Source: Thermus tenuipuniceus
Lineage (GTDB): Bacteria; Deinococcota; Deinococci; Deinococcales; Thermaceae
Length of the DNA: 41,034 bases
Direction: 5' to 3'
Assembly (NCBI RefSeq): GCF_002964845.1
Contig: NZ_KZ672967.1
Span: forward strand, 5,533-46,566
The position numbers were made by a program, and so were the translations under genes. This document shows positions 26,091 to 34,631 of the stretch, one piece after another. Within the stretch, counting starts at the first letter, position 1, and every line of letters begins with the position of its first letter. The notes below the pieces were generated by a model. It searched no databases. It was given only the letters and a program-made list of their open reading frames with translations, and was not told the DNA's origin.

Positions 26091-26935
26091 TCCAAGCCCA
26101 GGAGGTGCCGCACCGCTGCCAGGTCAAAAAGGGCTTGGCCCACGCTCTTGAAAAGCACGGGGTCCCCTTCCGACCGTCTACCCAAAAGGGCTTCCCTTAA
26201 GGTCACCACCGGTTTAGAAAGGCCCTGAAGCTCCCCGGCCTCCACCAGGGCATCCTCCGTATCGCAATAAACCGCCGCCCGCTCCACCAAGGCCCTTGGC
26301 ACCTCGCGCATCTCCGGGCGGAAGCTCCCCACGGCGGCGATGAAGGTGCCTTCCGGTACCCTCTCGGGCAACACCGGGGTAGGGCTCGAGGTGGCCGTGA
26401 CGATGAAGGCCACCTCCTCAGGCACCTCAGGGGCCACCCACTCCTCTGCCTCGAGGCCCATACCCCTGGCCTTGGCCAAAAGGGCCTCGGTCCGCTCCCT
26501 GCTCCTTCCCCGGATCCACACCCGGCGCAGGGTAAATCCCTCGGCGAAGGCCTCGAGGTGGGCTTCCCCTTGAACCCCAGGCCCCACCAGAAGAAGTGCC
26601 CCCTCTTGCCTTGGAGCAAGAAGCTTAGCCGCCAGAAGAGAAAGGGCGGCGGTGCGTTTTTTCGTGATCTCCTCCCCCGGCAGGTGCAAGACCTCCCCGG
26701 TATCCAGCCTCCTGGCCCAGATCTCCGCCTGCACCGAAGGCTGGCGCCGAGGCCCCTCCTCTTCTCCTCGAGAAACCCCCACCGTGACCAGCTTGCAAAG
26801 GGCCACCTCTTGGTCTGCGGCGGGCATCACCAAAAACTGCCCTCCCGGGATGGGAAGAACCTGCCTTCTCGGAACCTCCGCCTTCCGGAGGAGCACCTTC
26901 TCTATAGCCTCAGAAAGCGCCAGATAGCCTGCCAT
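26087..26935 (-). CDS. Ornithine cyclodeaminase/mu-crystallin family protein
   Basis: A 282-residue NAD(P)-dependent protein of the OCD/mu-crystallin family, which includes ornithine cyclodeaminase, alanine dehydrogenase and delta1-pyrroline-2-carboxylate reductase. Visible are ITKKRTAALSLLAAK (Lys-Arg-Thr-Ala region), the Rossmann GPGVQGEAHLEAF, GSFRPEMREVP and the C-terminal FKSVGQALFDLAAV. ATG 26935 is preferred over GTG 26953, which would overlap the divergent AEC gene. With an amino-acid-like transporter divergent from it, imino- or amino-acid metabolism is likely. The exact substrate is not readable. Confidence 0.82.
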   Translation of the reverse strand: MAGYLALSEAIEKVLLRKAEVPRRQVLPIPGGQFLVMPAADQEVALCKLVTVGVSRGEEEGPRRQPSVQAEIWARRLDTGEVLHLPGEEITKKRTAALSLLAAKLLAPRQEGALLLVGPGVQGEAHLEAFAEGFTLRRVWIRGRSRERTEALLAKARGMGLEAEEWVAPEVPEEVAFIVTATSSPTPVLPERVPEGTFIAAVGSFRPEMREVPRALVERAAVYCDTEDALVEAGELQGLSKPVVTLREALLGRRSEGDPVLFKSVGQALFDLAAVRHLLGLD

Positions 26936-26940
26936 GCCTT

Positions 26941-26946
26941 TAGAAT
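26941..26946 (+). promoter_or_regulatory. -10 box of the AEC transporter gene (leaderless)
   Basis: TAGAAT, then 7 nt, then ATG 26954. It decides between ATG 26945 and ATG 26954 in favour of the latter, since 26945 lies inside the box. Confidence 0.5.
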
Positions 26947-26953
26947 GCCTCAC

Positions 26954-27847
26954 ATGCAGGCCCTCCTCAACACGGTTCTTCCCGTGGCCCTGGTGGTCTT
27001 CTCCGGGTATCTGTTGGGAAAGCGCATTCCCATGGACCTCACCACCTTAAGCCGCCTCACCCTCTACCTCCTGGTGCCCGCCCTCATCTTCGACGCCATG
27101 TACCGGGCAGAGTACTCCCGGGAAGGCCTAGTGGGCCTTGCCCTGGGCTTTGCCCTCACCTACCTCCTCCTCTTTCTGGCCATCACCGGGATGGCCAGAC
27201 TCCTTGGCCTCTCCCCCGAGACCGCCAAGTCCCTTCTCGTCTGCAGCCTGTTCCCCAACTCCGGCAACATGGGGCTTTCCCTGGTCTACTTCGCCCTGGG
27301 AGAAGAGGGCCTGAGGCAGGCCGTGGTGTACTTCATCCTCTCCAGCGTGGTCATGTTCGGCCTGGGGCCGGCCTTCATAAGGGGAGGCGGCCTAAAGGAA
27401 GGGCTCCTTTTTACCCTGCGCCTGCCCCTCTTTTACGCCCTCCTTCTGGGCCTGCTGCTGAAGACCCTGGGGGTAAGCCTTCCCTTCCGCCTGGACGAGG
27501 GCCTACGCCTCATGGGCCAGGCGGCCATCCCCGTCCTCCTCCTCACCCTGGGAATGCAGATGAGCCAGACCCGCTTCCAGGTGGGGGCCTTTGAGGGAGT
27601 GGCCAGCAGCCTGCGGCTCCTTGTGGCCCCCCTCCTGGCCTACGGGGTGGGGTTCATCCTGGGCCTTGCCCGTCTGGAGCACCAAGTCCTGGTCCTGCAG
27701 TCGGCCACCCCCGTGGCGGTGAATGCCTTTCTCCTCACCCGGGAGTTTGGGGGGGAAGCCCTACGGGTGGCCAGGAGCGTGGTGGTTTCCACCTTCCTAG
27801 CCTTCTTGACCATTCCCCTTTTTCTCCTCCTCATCGGGGTCCGGTAG
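26954..27847 (+). CDS. AEC (auxin efflux carrier) family transporter
   Basis: A 297-residue inner-membrane carrier of the AEC/BART superfamily with about ten helices in two repeats. Landmarks are GYLLGKRIPMD near the N-terminus, LFPNSGNMGLSLVYFALG (the conserved Asn-Gly crossover of the first half) and QSATPVAVNAFLLTREFGG in the second half. Bacterial members export or import organic acids and amino-acid derivatives. It is divergent from the OCD-like gene with only 18 bp between them. The 3' end overlaps the convergent lipoprotein gene by 51 bp. Confidence 0.85.
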   Translation: MQALLNTVLPVALVVFSGYLLGKRIPMDLTTLSRLTLYLLVPALIFDAMYRAEYSREGLVGLALGFALTYLLLFLAITGMARLLGLSPETAKSLLVCSLFPNSGNMGLSLVYFALGEEGLRQAVVYFILSSVVMFGLGPAFIRGGGLKEGLLFTLRLPLFYALLLGLLLKTLGVSLPFRLDEGLRLMGQAAIPVLLLTLGMQMSQTRFQVGAFEGVASSLRLLVAPLLAYGVGFILGLARLEHQVLVLQSATPVAVNAFLLTREFGGEALRVARSVVVSTFLAFLTIPLFLLLIGVR

Positions 27848-28207
27848 GCTGGGCGTCCCCAGGTCCAGCTGGAAAAGAACCCCACCCGCCCAAAGCCCCA
27901 CCAGGCGGTGGTAGCCCTGGCTCAAGGGAAAGGAAACCCGGTAGGAGCCCGGCTCCTCTAGAAAGAGGACTTTCTCCTGGAGCAAGGCCTCCTCCCGGAA
28001 CCACTTGAGGTGAAGGTAGCCCGGGGAAGGAAGGCGCTCCACCCTGAGGACCAGGACGGCCTCCTCCGCGCCCTTCTCCAGGCGGGCCACCACAAAAGGC
28101 CTTTCCAGGGGCAGGGGCTTGCCCGGGTCCAGGGGGAGGAAGGTGTAGCGGCAGCCCGCAAGGAAGAGGAGGAGCGCCGCACCCCCAAGCCAGCCCAAGA
28201 TCTTCAT
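27797..28207 (-). CDS. Small predicted lipoprotein
   Basis: A 136-residue protein with a lipoprotein signal peptide: MKILGWLGGAALLLFLAGC, lipobox LAGC with the acylated Cys at 19. The mature part is a beta-rich domain of unknown family (VLVLRVERLPSPGYLHLKWF, GSYRVSFPLSQGYHRLVG), ending in an acidic-basic tail. The ATG overlaps the rsmE stop by 4 bp (ATGA). Last gene of the mrp-regulator-prmA-rsmE operon. The tail overlaps the convergent AEC gene by 51 bp, unusually long. Confidence 0.7.
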   Translation of the reverse strand: MKILGWLGGAALLLFLAGCRYTFLPLDPGKPLPLERPFVVARLEKGAEEAVLVLRVERLPSPGYLHLKWFREEALLQEKVLFLEEPGSYRVSFPLSQGYHRLVGLWAGGVLFQLDLGTPSLPDPDEEEKKGNGQEG

Positions 28208-28890
28208 CTCCCCTCCCCGGCGGTGCACAGGGCGAGGAGGGCGATGGCCGCCGTTTCCGCCCGCAGAATCCTCCGGCCCAGGAAGACCGGGGTAAAGCCC
28301 TTTTCCTGCAAAAGCTCCACCTCCTCTTCCGTAAATCCCCCTTCCGGTCCCACGGCCAAGGCCAGGGACTTCCCAAGGTCCAGCACCTCCCGAACCAGGC
28401 TTCTTGCTCCCACATGGGCCACCATACCCTGCTCCACCTTCGGAAGGGCGTTCATGGGAATGGGAGGTAGGACCTCTGGCACCCTTAGCCTTCCCGACTG
28501 TTTGGCCGCCTCTACGGCTATGGCCTGAAGCCTTTTCAGCTTCCCCTCCCCCATCTCCTTGGGCACGGAGTGCCGGGTGACGAGGGGTTGGATGCGGGTG
28601 GCCCCGAGCTCCGTGGCCGCGCGCACCACCTCGGAAAGCTTGTCCCCCTTTAAAAGAGCGGGGTAAAGGGCCACCTCCACCCCCACCTCCCGCTCCGGGC
28701 GCCGCTCCTCCAGGATGCGGTAGCGCACCGGCGGCCCCAGCTCCACCACCTCCGCCACGGCCTCCCGGTCCACGTCAAAAACGGTGAACCGGTCTCCCAC
28801 CTTGGCCCGCAACACCTCCAGGAGGTGCCGGCTTTCCCTTAAGGGAAGCACTCCGGTAAGGCCTGGACTATAGGCGCGGTGCGGGCGCAT
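28204..28890 (-). CDS. rsmE: 16S rRNA m3U1498 methyltransferase RsmE
   Basis: A 228-residue SPOUT methyltransferase that makes N3-methyluridine at 16S rRNA position 1498. An N-terminal PUA-like RNA-binding domain (about 1-70) is followed by the knotted SPOUT domain with VGPEGGFTEEEVELL and LGRRILRAETAAIALLAL, the SAM-binding trefoil-knot signatures. The length equals that recalled for the T. thermophilus enzyme. It lies 3 bp after prmA and overlaps the lipoprotein ATG. Confidence 0.93.
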   Translation of the reverse strand: MRPHRAYSPGLTGVLPLRESRHLLEVLRAKVGDRFTVFDVDREAVAEVVELGPPVRYRILEERRPEREVGVEVALYPALLKGDKLSEVVRAATELGATRIQPLVTRHSVPKEMGEGKLKRLQAIAVEAAKQSGRLRVPEVLPPIPMNALPKVEQGMVAHVGARSLVREVLDLGKSLALAVGPEGGFTEEEVELLQEKGFTPVFLGRRILRAETAAIALLALCTAGEGR

Positions 28891-28893
28891 GGC

Positions 28894-29658
28894 TCAGATC
28901 CCGTAGGCCAGCAACACCCACTCCCCTTCCCTCTCCTTCTCCAGGAGGGAGAAGCCTTCCCTGGCCATGGCCTCCCTCACCAGGGTGGCCTTTTCCGCCA
29001 GGATCCCCGTGAGGAGAAGCCTTCCCCCAGGAGCTAAGGCCTTTTGGTACCGGGGGGCCAGCTCCTGGTGAAGCTCCGCAAACAGGTTGGCCACCAAGAG
29101 GTCAAAGGGGCCATAGGGAAGGGCTTCCTCCAGGCTTCCCAAGAAGAAACGCACCGTCACCCCATTCCTTCTGGCGTTTTCCCCCGCCTGGGGGAGGACG
29201 GCCTCGTCAATGTCCACCCCCACGGCCTCTCCGCCCAGCTTGGCGGCGGCGATGGCCAGGATGCCCGAGCCCGTGCCCAGGTCCAGCACCCTTTCCCCAG
29301 GACGCAGGTGGCGGGCCAGGGCGGAGAGGGCCAGACGGGTGGTCTCGTGGTGCCCGGTGCCAAAGGCCATCCCGGGCTCGATCACCAAAGGAATCCCCTC
29401 CCCCTCCCAGGGGTGCCAGGGAGCCAGCACCACGAAGGGCCCAGCCCACACGGGCTTAAGATCCCGCCGCCAGGCCTCTAGCCAGTCCTCGTCGGGGAGC
29501 TCCTCCCACGCCCCCCCAAAGGGAAGGTCCACGGGAGCGGGGAAATAGGCCCATACCTCGCCTTCCTGCTCCTCGAGGCCCCGCGCCCCCCGATCGAAGA
29601 GTTCCGGGATCAGGGGGTCCAGCTCTGCCGCCGTGCCCTTGAGGCGGTAAACCCACAC
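28894..29658 (-). CDS. prmA: Ribosomal protein L11 methyltransferase PrmA
   Basis: A 254-residue SAM-dependent enzyme that trimethylates ribosomal protein L11. An N-terminal substrate-recognition domain (about 1-60) is followed by a class I methyltransferase domain with FGTGHHETTRLAL, the SAM motif VLDLGTGSGILAIAAAKLG and the catalytic-loop DLLVANLFAELH. The start is GTG (MWVYRLKG). It begins 5 nt after the frame-corrected end of the upstream regulator gene, fitting tight operon packing. Confidence 0.93.
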   Translation of the reverse strand: MWVYRLKGTAAELDPLIPELFDRGARGLEEQEGEVWAYFPAPVDLPFGGAWEELPDEDWLEAWRRDLKPVWAGPFVVLAPWHPWEGEGIPLVIEPGMAFGTGHHETTRLALSALARHLRPGERVLDLGTGSGILAIAAAKLGGEAVGVDIDEAVLPQAGENARRNGVTVRFFLGSLEEALPYGPFDLLVANLFAELHQELAPRYQKALAPGGRLLLTGILAEKATLVREAMAREGFSLLEKEREGEWVLLAYGI

Positions 29659-29718
29659 CCCGCTATTCTACCCGGTAACGGCAACAGTTCCCCCCCTCCG
29701 CCAGCCTCTCCTCCCGCA

Positions 29719-30180
29719 TCAGGGGCAACGCTTCTGGCAGAGGTACAGCTTCCCCTCTTCCTCCACCACCTCCGCCTCGTAGCCCTGCTCCCGCAGGAAC
29801 TGGGCCAGGCGGGTAAGCCGCTCCCGTAAAGGTAAGGCCGCCAGATTCAGGGGGGCAAACAGGCTCCGGTTCCTTTCCAAGAGAAGGCGCACCACCCCTT
29901 CCCGGCCCAGAACCCTTTCCACCCCTTTAAGCACATCCCCGCACAGGGCGGCGTAAGGGGCCTCCCGGTCCTGGGCCACGTAGAGGCGGTAGGGCCGGCC
30001 CCGGCCCAGGCACTTCCTCACCTCCGAGCGCACCAGGCCCCGAGCCTCGAGGTCCTGCAGGTGCTTCAGAACCGCCACCCGGCTCACCCCCAGGGCTTCG
30101 GCTAGCTCCTTGGCGGTATAGGGCCTGAGCCTCAGGAGGTCCAGAACCCGTTCCTTGGTGCCTTCCAGAACTAGGGCCAT
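29719..30180 (-). CDS. SufR-like winged-helix regulator, C-terminus frameshifted
   Basis: A 153-residue regulator with an N-terminal winged helix (KERVLDLLRLRPYTAKELAE, VSRVAVLKHLQDLEARGLV) and a C-terminal half resembling SufR-type Fe-S sensing repressors. The frame stops at YLCQKRCP. A -1 shift there continues LMREERLAEGGNCCRYRVE and ends at 29663, 5 nt before prmA. That restores the Cys-rich end (CQKRC...CCRY) typical of the family. The gene is thus probably broken by a one-base deletion, or read by frameshifting, or miscalled by sequencing. It follows mrp (Fe-S carrier) by 1 nt, which suits a role in Fe-S control. Confidence 0.75.
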   Translation of the reverse strand: MALVLEGTKERVLDLLRLRPYTAKELAEALGVSRVAVLKHLQDLEARGLVRSEVRKCLGRGRPYRLYVAQDREAPYAALCGDVLKGVERVLGREGVVRLLLERNRSLFAPLNLAALPLRERLTRLAQFLREQGYEAEVVEEEGKLYLCQKRCP

Positions 30181-30181
30181 A

Positions 30182-31234
30182 TCAAGCCATGGGCAAGGCG
30201 ATGAAGGCTTGCACGCTCAAGGCAGCGGCCAGCTCCCGGGCCGCCCTTCTAAAGGCCTCCGCCTCGGGACCCTCCGGGCTTTCCACCAGGATGGGCCTTC
30301 CCCGGTCCCCGCTTTCCCGCAAGGGTAGGGTGAGGGGAATCTCCCCCAGGAAACGGGTCTTGAGCCGTTCCGCAAGCCGCTTTCCGCCGCCTTCCCCGAA
30401 GATGGGGGTGGGCTTGCCGCAGTGGGGGCAGAGGAAGTGGCTCATGTTCTCCAAAACCCCCAGGACGGGCACCTGCACCTTCTTGAACATGTCCGCAGCC
30501 CTTTCCGCATCGATCAGGGCCACCTCCTGCGGGGTGGTCACGATCACCCCGCCGGAAACCCGGGTGAGCTGGGCCAGGCTGAGCTGCACATCCCCGGTAC
30601 CTGGGGGTAGGTCCACCACCAGGTAGTCCAGCTCCCCCCAGTTCACCTCCTCCAGGAATTGCTTGATGGTGCCGTGGAGGATGGGCCCCCGCCAGATCAT
30701 GGCCTGGCCAGGGGGAACGATGTTGGCGATGGAGAGGACCTTGAGGCCAAAGGCCTCGAGGGGAAGGATCTTCCGGTGTTGGTCCACCTTGAGCCTCTCC
30801 CCCTCCAGGCCGAACATCTTGGCCTGGCTGGGCCCGTAAAGATCCGCGTCCAAGAGGCCCACCCTGGCCCCTTCTGACACCAGGGCCAACGCCAGGTTGG
30901 CGGCCACGGTGCTCTTCCCCACCCCACCCTTGCCTGAGCCCACCGCCACCACATGCTTCACCCCGGGAATGGGGTACTGCTCGGGAGCCTTAACCCCACC
31001 GCCGAAACGCACCCGCACCTCCTCCACCCCCAAAGGATGAAGGGCCCGCTTGATGTCCGCTTCGATTTGGCCCTTTAAGGGACAGGCGGGGGTGGTGAGG
31101 TTGATGAGAAGGTCCACCCAGCCTCCCTCTAGCCTCACCTCCCCCACCATGCCCAAGGAAACCAGGTCCTTACCCAGCTCGGGGTCCATCACCGTGCGCA
31201 GGGCCTCGAGGACCCGCTCTTCCGTAAGCGCCAT
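30182..31234 (-). CDS. mrp: Mrp/ApbC/NBP35-family iron-sulfur carrier ATPase
   Basis: A 350-residue P-loop protein that carries and transfers [4Fe-4S] clusters. The N-terminal MIP18/DUF59 domain (about 1-75; VMDPELGKDLVSLGMV) precedes the ATPase with deviant Walker A GSGKGGVGKST, DADLYGPSQ and VDLPPGTGDVQLSL. The cluster-ligand pair is CPHC in FLCPHCGKPTPIFGEGGG. The frame is open 33 codons further upstream, but ATG 31234 matches the family start and lies just after a promoter. First gene of the operon mrp-regulator-prmA-rsmE-lipoprotein. Confidence 0.93.
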   Translation of the reverse strand: MALTEERVLEALRTVMDPELGKDLVSLGMVGEVRLEGGWVDLLINLTTPACPLKGQIEADIKRALHPLGVEEVRVRFGGGVKAPEQYPIPGVKHVVAVGSGKGGVGKSTVAANLALALVSEGARVGLLDADLYGPSQAKMFGLEGERLKVDQHRKILPLEAFGLKVLSIANIVPPGQAMIWRGPILHGTIKQFLEEVNWGELDYLVVDLPPGTGDVQLSLAQLTRVSGGVIVTTPQEVALIDAERAADMFKKVQVPVLGVLENMSHFLCPHCGKPTPIFGEGGGKRLAERLKTRFLGEIPLTLPLRESGDRGRPILVESPEGPEAEAFRRAARELAAALSVQAFIALPMA

Positions 31235-31243
31235 ACCGGGCTC

Positions 31244-31272
31244 AGGGTATACCCGGACATGGTTTTGGGCAA
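31244..31272 (-). promoter_or_regulatory. mrp operon promoter
   Basis: On the minus strand: TTGCCC (31272-31267), a 17-bp spacer and TACCCT (31249-31244), ending 9 nt before the mrp ATG at 31234. The leader would be about 2-4 nt, near leaderless. It supports the shorter mrp start. Confidence 0.65.
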
Positions 31273-31317
31273 GGGGGGGACTCACAGTTTTCATCCAAAC
31301 CCTCCCGGTGTCTGGGC

Positions 31318-31323
31318 TAATAT
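31318..31323 (+). promoter_or_regulatory. -10 box of the gene at 31332
   Basis: TAATAT, then 8 nt, then ATG 31332. No clear -35 box. It faces away from the mrp promoter across a 97-bp gap. Confidence 0.45.
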
Positions 31324-31331
31324 GGGTTCGC

Positions 31332-31937
31332 ATGTACCCCGAGTGGCAAAAGCGACCCTTCTTTGAGCTCCACCTGGCCTGGCTGGTTCAGGGACCCAGG
31401 GGCTACGACCTCCTCTTCAAGGTGAACCCCTATAGCCTTTACCAAACCCGCGAGGAGGCCCTGGAGGCCGCCAAAGCCCTCCTAAGGGGAGAAAGGCTGG
31501 ACCAGGACCCCAAGGTGGGAAGGAATAAGGCCCCTGTGCTCCTTTCCCCGGAGGACCGCACCCGCTTCCTGGTCCTCTTGGAAAGCGGCAAGGCCCTTTT
31601 GCCCCTGGACCGCTACGCCCTCTTGGGGGAGATCGTCCAAGTGGAGGAACGCCTCCTCCACCGGGCTCCCTTCCGGGACCCCAGCAACGTGCTCCATAGC
31701 CTCGAGGGGCTTCCCGTCCGGCTCCTCCACACACCCGTCAACGACCCCGAGGCGGATTCCAAGGAGGTATCCCAGGGAATCCTCCAGCTGGAACCGGAGG
31801 GGATCCGGGTGGGGGAAACCTTCCTGGCCATCCCCGGGGAAACCCCGATAGAGGGCCTAGCCTACGAGGATGCCTTTTTCGACCTGGGGGAGGGCCACTA
31901 CTACCTCTATGCCCTTTCCAGCTCCACGCCCTCGTAA
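31332..31937 (+). CDS. Hypothetical cytoplasmic protein
   Basis: A 201-residue protein of no family I recognise. It is rich in charged residues, has no signal peptide or membrane segment, and one run of short beta-prone pieces at the C-terminus (LQLEPEGIRVGETFLAIPGE, GEGHYYLYALSSS). The reading frame is open 94 codons upstream, but that part lies in mrp; ATG 31332 fits the -10 box. It sits alone between mrp and valS. Confidence 0.7.
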   Translation: MYPEWQKRPFFELHLAWLVQGPRGYDLLFKVNPYSLYQTREEALEAAKALLRGERLDQDPKVGRNKAPVLLSPEDRTRFLVLLESGKALLPLDRYALLGEIVQVEERLLHRAPFRDPSNVLHSLEGLPVRLLHTPVNDPEADSKEVSQGILQLEPEGIRVGETFLAIPGETPIEGLAYEDAFFDLGEGHYYLYALSSSTPS

Positions 31938-32026
31938 AGGGCCTCGAGGTCCAAGGCTCCCCCTGGGAAGAGCTACCGGGCCTTTCCTGCGCTAGCGTTC
32001 CCTGAACGCACCCCACCCGGCTTGGG

Positions 32027-32032
32027 TAAACT
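32027..32032 (+). promoter_or_regulatory. -10 box of valS
   Basis: TAAACT, then 10 nt, then ATG 32043, so the leader would be only a few nt. No T-box-like leader is visible in the 105 bp before valS. Confidence 0.4.
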
Positions 32033-32042
32033 ATCGGACAGC

Positions 32043-34631
32043 ATGGACCTACCCAAGGCCTACGACCCCAAGACCGTGGAACCCAAGTGGGCGGAGAAGT
32101 GGGCGAACAACCCCTTCGTGGCCAACCCCAAAAACGGCAAAACCCCCTTCGTCATCTTCATGCCGCCTCCCAACGTGACGGGAAGCCTGCACATGGGCCA
32201 CGCCCTGGACAATTCCCTACAGGATGCCCTCATCCGCTATAAGCGCATGCAGGGGTATGAAGCCGTGTGGCTTCCCGGCACCGACCATGCGGGCATCGCC
32301 ACCCAGGTGGTGGTGGAAAGGCTTCTCCTAAAAGAGGGCAAGACCCGGCACGACCTGGGACGGGAGGCCTTCCTGAAGCGGGTTTGGGAGTGGAAGGAGG
32401 AATCGGGGGGCACCATCCTAAAGCAGCTCAAACGCCTTGGGGCCAGCGCCGACTGGAGCCGGGAGGCCTTCACCATGGACGAAGCTCGCTCCAAGGCGGT
32501 GCGCTACGCCTTCAGCCGCTACTACCACGAGGGCCTGGCCTACCGGGCCCCCCGGCTGGTCAACTGGTGCCCCCGGTGCGAGACCACGCTTTCGGACCTG
32601 GAGGTGGAAACGGAGCCCACCCCGGGCAGGCTCTACACCCTGACCTACGAGGTGGAAGGTGGCGACCGCATCGCCATCGCCACCGTGAGGCCGGAAACCG
32701 TCTTCGCTGACCAGGCCATCGCCGTCCACCCCGAGGACGAGCGCTACCGGCACCTTATTGGCAAAAAAGCCCGCATTCCCCTCACGAACATCTGGATCCC
32801 CATCCTGGCGGACAGTGCCGTGGAGCGGGAGTTCGGCACCGGGGCCCTCAAGGTGACCCCCGCTCACGACCCCTTGGACTACGAAATCGGGGAACGGCAC
32901 GGACTGGAGGCGGTGTCCGTCATCAACCTGGAAGGCCGGATGGAAGGGGAAAGGGTGCCGGAGCCCTTGCGGGGCCTGGACCGGTTCGAAGCCCGGAAGA
33001 AGGCCGTGGAGCTCTTCCGGGAGGCTGGCCACCTCCTGAGGGAGGAGGACTACACCATCCAGATGGCCACCTGCTCCCGCTGCGGCACCCCCTTGGAGTA
33101 CGCCATCTTCCCCCAGTGGTGGCTTTCCATGAAGCCCCTGGCGGAAAAGGTGATAAGGGGCCTGGAACGGGATGAGATCGCCTTCGTGCCCGAGCGCTGG
33201 AAGAAGGTAAACCTGGACTGGCTAAGGAACGTCCGGGACTGGAACATTTCCCGCCAGCTCTGGTGGGGGCACCAGATCCCCGCCTGGTACTGCCAGGACT
33301 GCCAGGCGGTGAACGTGCCCCACCCCGAGCACTACCTGGAAGACCCCAGCACCTGCGAGGCCTGCGGAAGCCCCAACCTCAAGCGGGATGAGGACGTCTT
33401 CGACACCTGGTTCTCCTCGGCCCTTTGGCCCCTTTCCACCCTGGGCTGGCCTGAGGAAACGGAAGACCTCAAGGCCTTCTACCCCGGGGACGTCCTGGTC
33501 ACGGGCTACGACATCCTCTTCCTGTGGGTGAGCCGCATGGAGGTCTCCGGTTACCACTTCCGGGGGGAAAGGCCCTTTAAGACCGTGCTCCTCCACGGTC
33601 TCGTCCTGGACGAGAAGGGGCAAAAGATGTCCAAATCCAAGGGGAACGTCATAGATCCCCTGGAGATGGTGGAGCGATATGGAGCGGACGCCCTCCGCTT
33701 TGCCCTCACCTATCTGGCCACCGGAGGCCAAGACATCAGGCTGGACCTCCGCTGGCTGGAAATGGCCCGGAACTTCGCCAACAAGCTCTATAATGCCGCT
33801 CGCTTTGTGCTCCTGAGCCGGGAGGCCTTCCAGGCCAAGGCGGAAGAGCCCACCCTGGCCGACCGCTTTATGCAAAGCCGTTTAAGCCGGGGCGTGGCGG
33901 AAATCACCCGCCTCTATGAGGCCCTGGACCTGGCCCAGGCGGCCCGGGAGGTGTACGAGCTGGTCTGGAGCGAGTTCTGCGACTGGTACCTGGAGGCCAG
34001 CAAGCCAGCCCTCAAGGCAGGGAATGCCTTTACCCTACGCACCCTCGAGGAAACCCTCGCCACCCTCCTGAAGCTCCTCCATCCCATCATGCCCTTCCTC
34101 ACCAGCGAGCTCTACCAGGCCCTCACGGGCAAGGAGGAACTGGCCCTCGAGGCCTGGCCCCAACCCAAGGCCACGGACGAGGAAGCCGAAGCCCGGTTTG
34201 AAGCCCTCAAGCAGGCGGTAACGGCGGTGCGGGCCCTAAAGGCCGAGGCCGGGCTTCCCTTGGCCCAGGAGGTACGGGTCTACCTGGAAGGGGAAGCTAC
34301 GCCCGTGGTGGAAAACCAGGAGGTCTTCCGCTTCCTGGCCCGGGCCGAAGTCCTTGACGTAAGGCCAGAAAAGGCCCTAGTGAAGGCCATGCCCAAGGTG
34401 ACGGTGCGCATGCCCCTAGAGGGCCTTCTCGACGTGTGGGAGTGGAGGCGTCGGCAGGAGAAGCGCCTGCAAGAACTTCAGGCCCTGGTAGAAAGAAGCC
34501 AGAAAAAGCTTTCCGCCCCCGGCTTCCGGGAGAAGGCCCCCAAGGAGGTGGTGGAGGCCGAGGAGGAAAGGCTTAAGGAAAACCTGGCCCAGATCGAGCG
34601 CATCCGGGAGGCCCTCAGCCAAATAGGGTAA
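32043..34631 (+). CDS. valS: Valyl-tRNA synthetase
   Basis: An 862-residue class Ia synthetase that charges tRNA-Val, close to the T. thermophilus enzyme over its full length and with the same start (MDLPKAYDPK). HIGH is HMGH in NVTGSLHMGHALD, and KMSKS is in GQKMSKSKGN. The editing (CP1) domain lies between them (about 190-340). Zinc-type CxxC pairs appear in CPRC, CSRC, CQDC and CEAC. The C-terminal 65 residues form the arginine/lysine-rich coiled-coil arm (EWRRRQEKRLQELQALVERS) that contacts tRNA. The 3' end overlaps the convergent gene by 17 bp. Confidence 0.97.
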   Translation: MDLPKAYDPKTVEPKWAEKWANNPFVANPKNGKTPFVIFMPPPNVTGSLHMGHALDNSLQDALIRYKRMQGYEAVWLPGTDHAGIATQVVVERLLLKEGKTRHDLGREAFLKRVWEWKEESGGTILKQLKRLGASADWSREAFTMDEARSKAVRYAFSRYYHEGLAYRAPRLVNWCPRCETTLSDLEVETEPTPGRLYTLTYEVEGGDRIAIATVRPETVFADQAIAVHPEDERYRHLIGKKARIPLTNIWIPILADSAVEREFGTGALKVTPAHDPLDYEIGERHGLEAVSVINLEGRMEGERVPEPLRGLDRFEARKKAVELFREAGHLLREEDYTIQMATCSRCGTPLEYAIFPQWWLSMKPLAEKVIRGLERDEIAFVPERWKKVNLDWLRNVRDWNISRQLWWGHQIPAWYCQDCQAVNVPHPEHYLEDPSTCEACGSPNLKRDEDVFDTWFSSALWPLSTLGWPEETEDLKAFYPGDVLVTGYDILFLWVSRMEVSGYHFRGERPFKTVLLHGLVLDEKGQKMSKSKGNVIDPLEMVERYGADALRFALTYLATGGQDIRLDLRWLEMARNFANKLYNAARFVLLSREAFQAKAEEPTLADRFMQSRLSRGVAEITRLYEALDLAQAAREVYELVWSEFCDWYLEASKPALKAGNAFTLRTLEETLATLLKLLHPIMPFLTSELYQALTGKEELALEAWPQPKATDEEAEARFEALKQAVTAVRALKAEAGLPLAQEVRVYLEGEATPVVENQEVFRFLARAEVLDVRPEKALVKAMPKVTVRMPLEGLLDVWEWRRRQEKRLQELQALVERSQKKLSAPGFREKAPKEVVEAEEERLKENLAQIERIREALSQIG

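Noticed and set aside
31050-31331. 94-codon upstream extension of the hypothetical gene at 31332
   Set aside because: It runs antisense to mrp and crosses the divergent promoters; the -10 box supports ATG 31332.
31938-32042. T-box or other leader RNA before valS
   Set aside because: No T-box core or terminator hairpin with a T-run is visible, and the -10 box lies 10 nt before the ATG, leaving no room for a leader.
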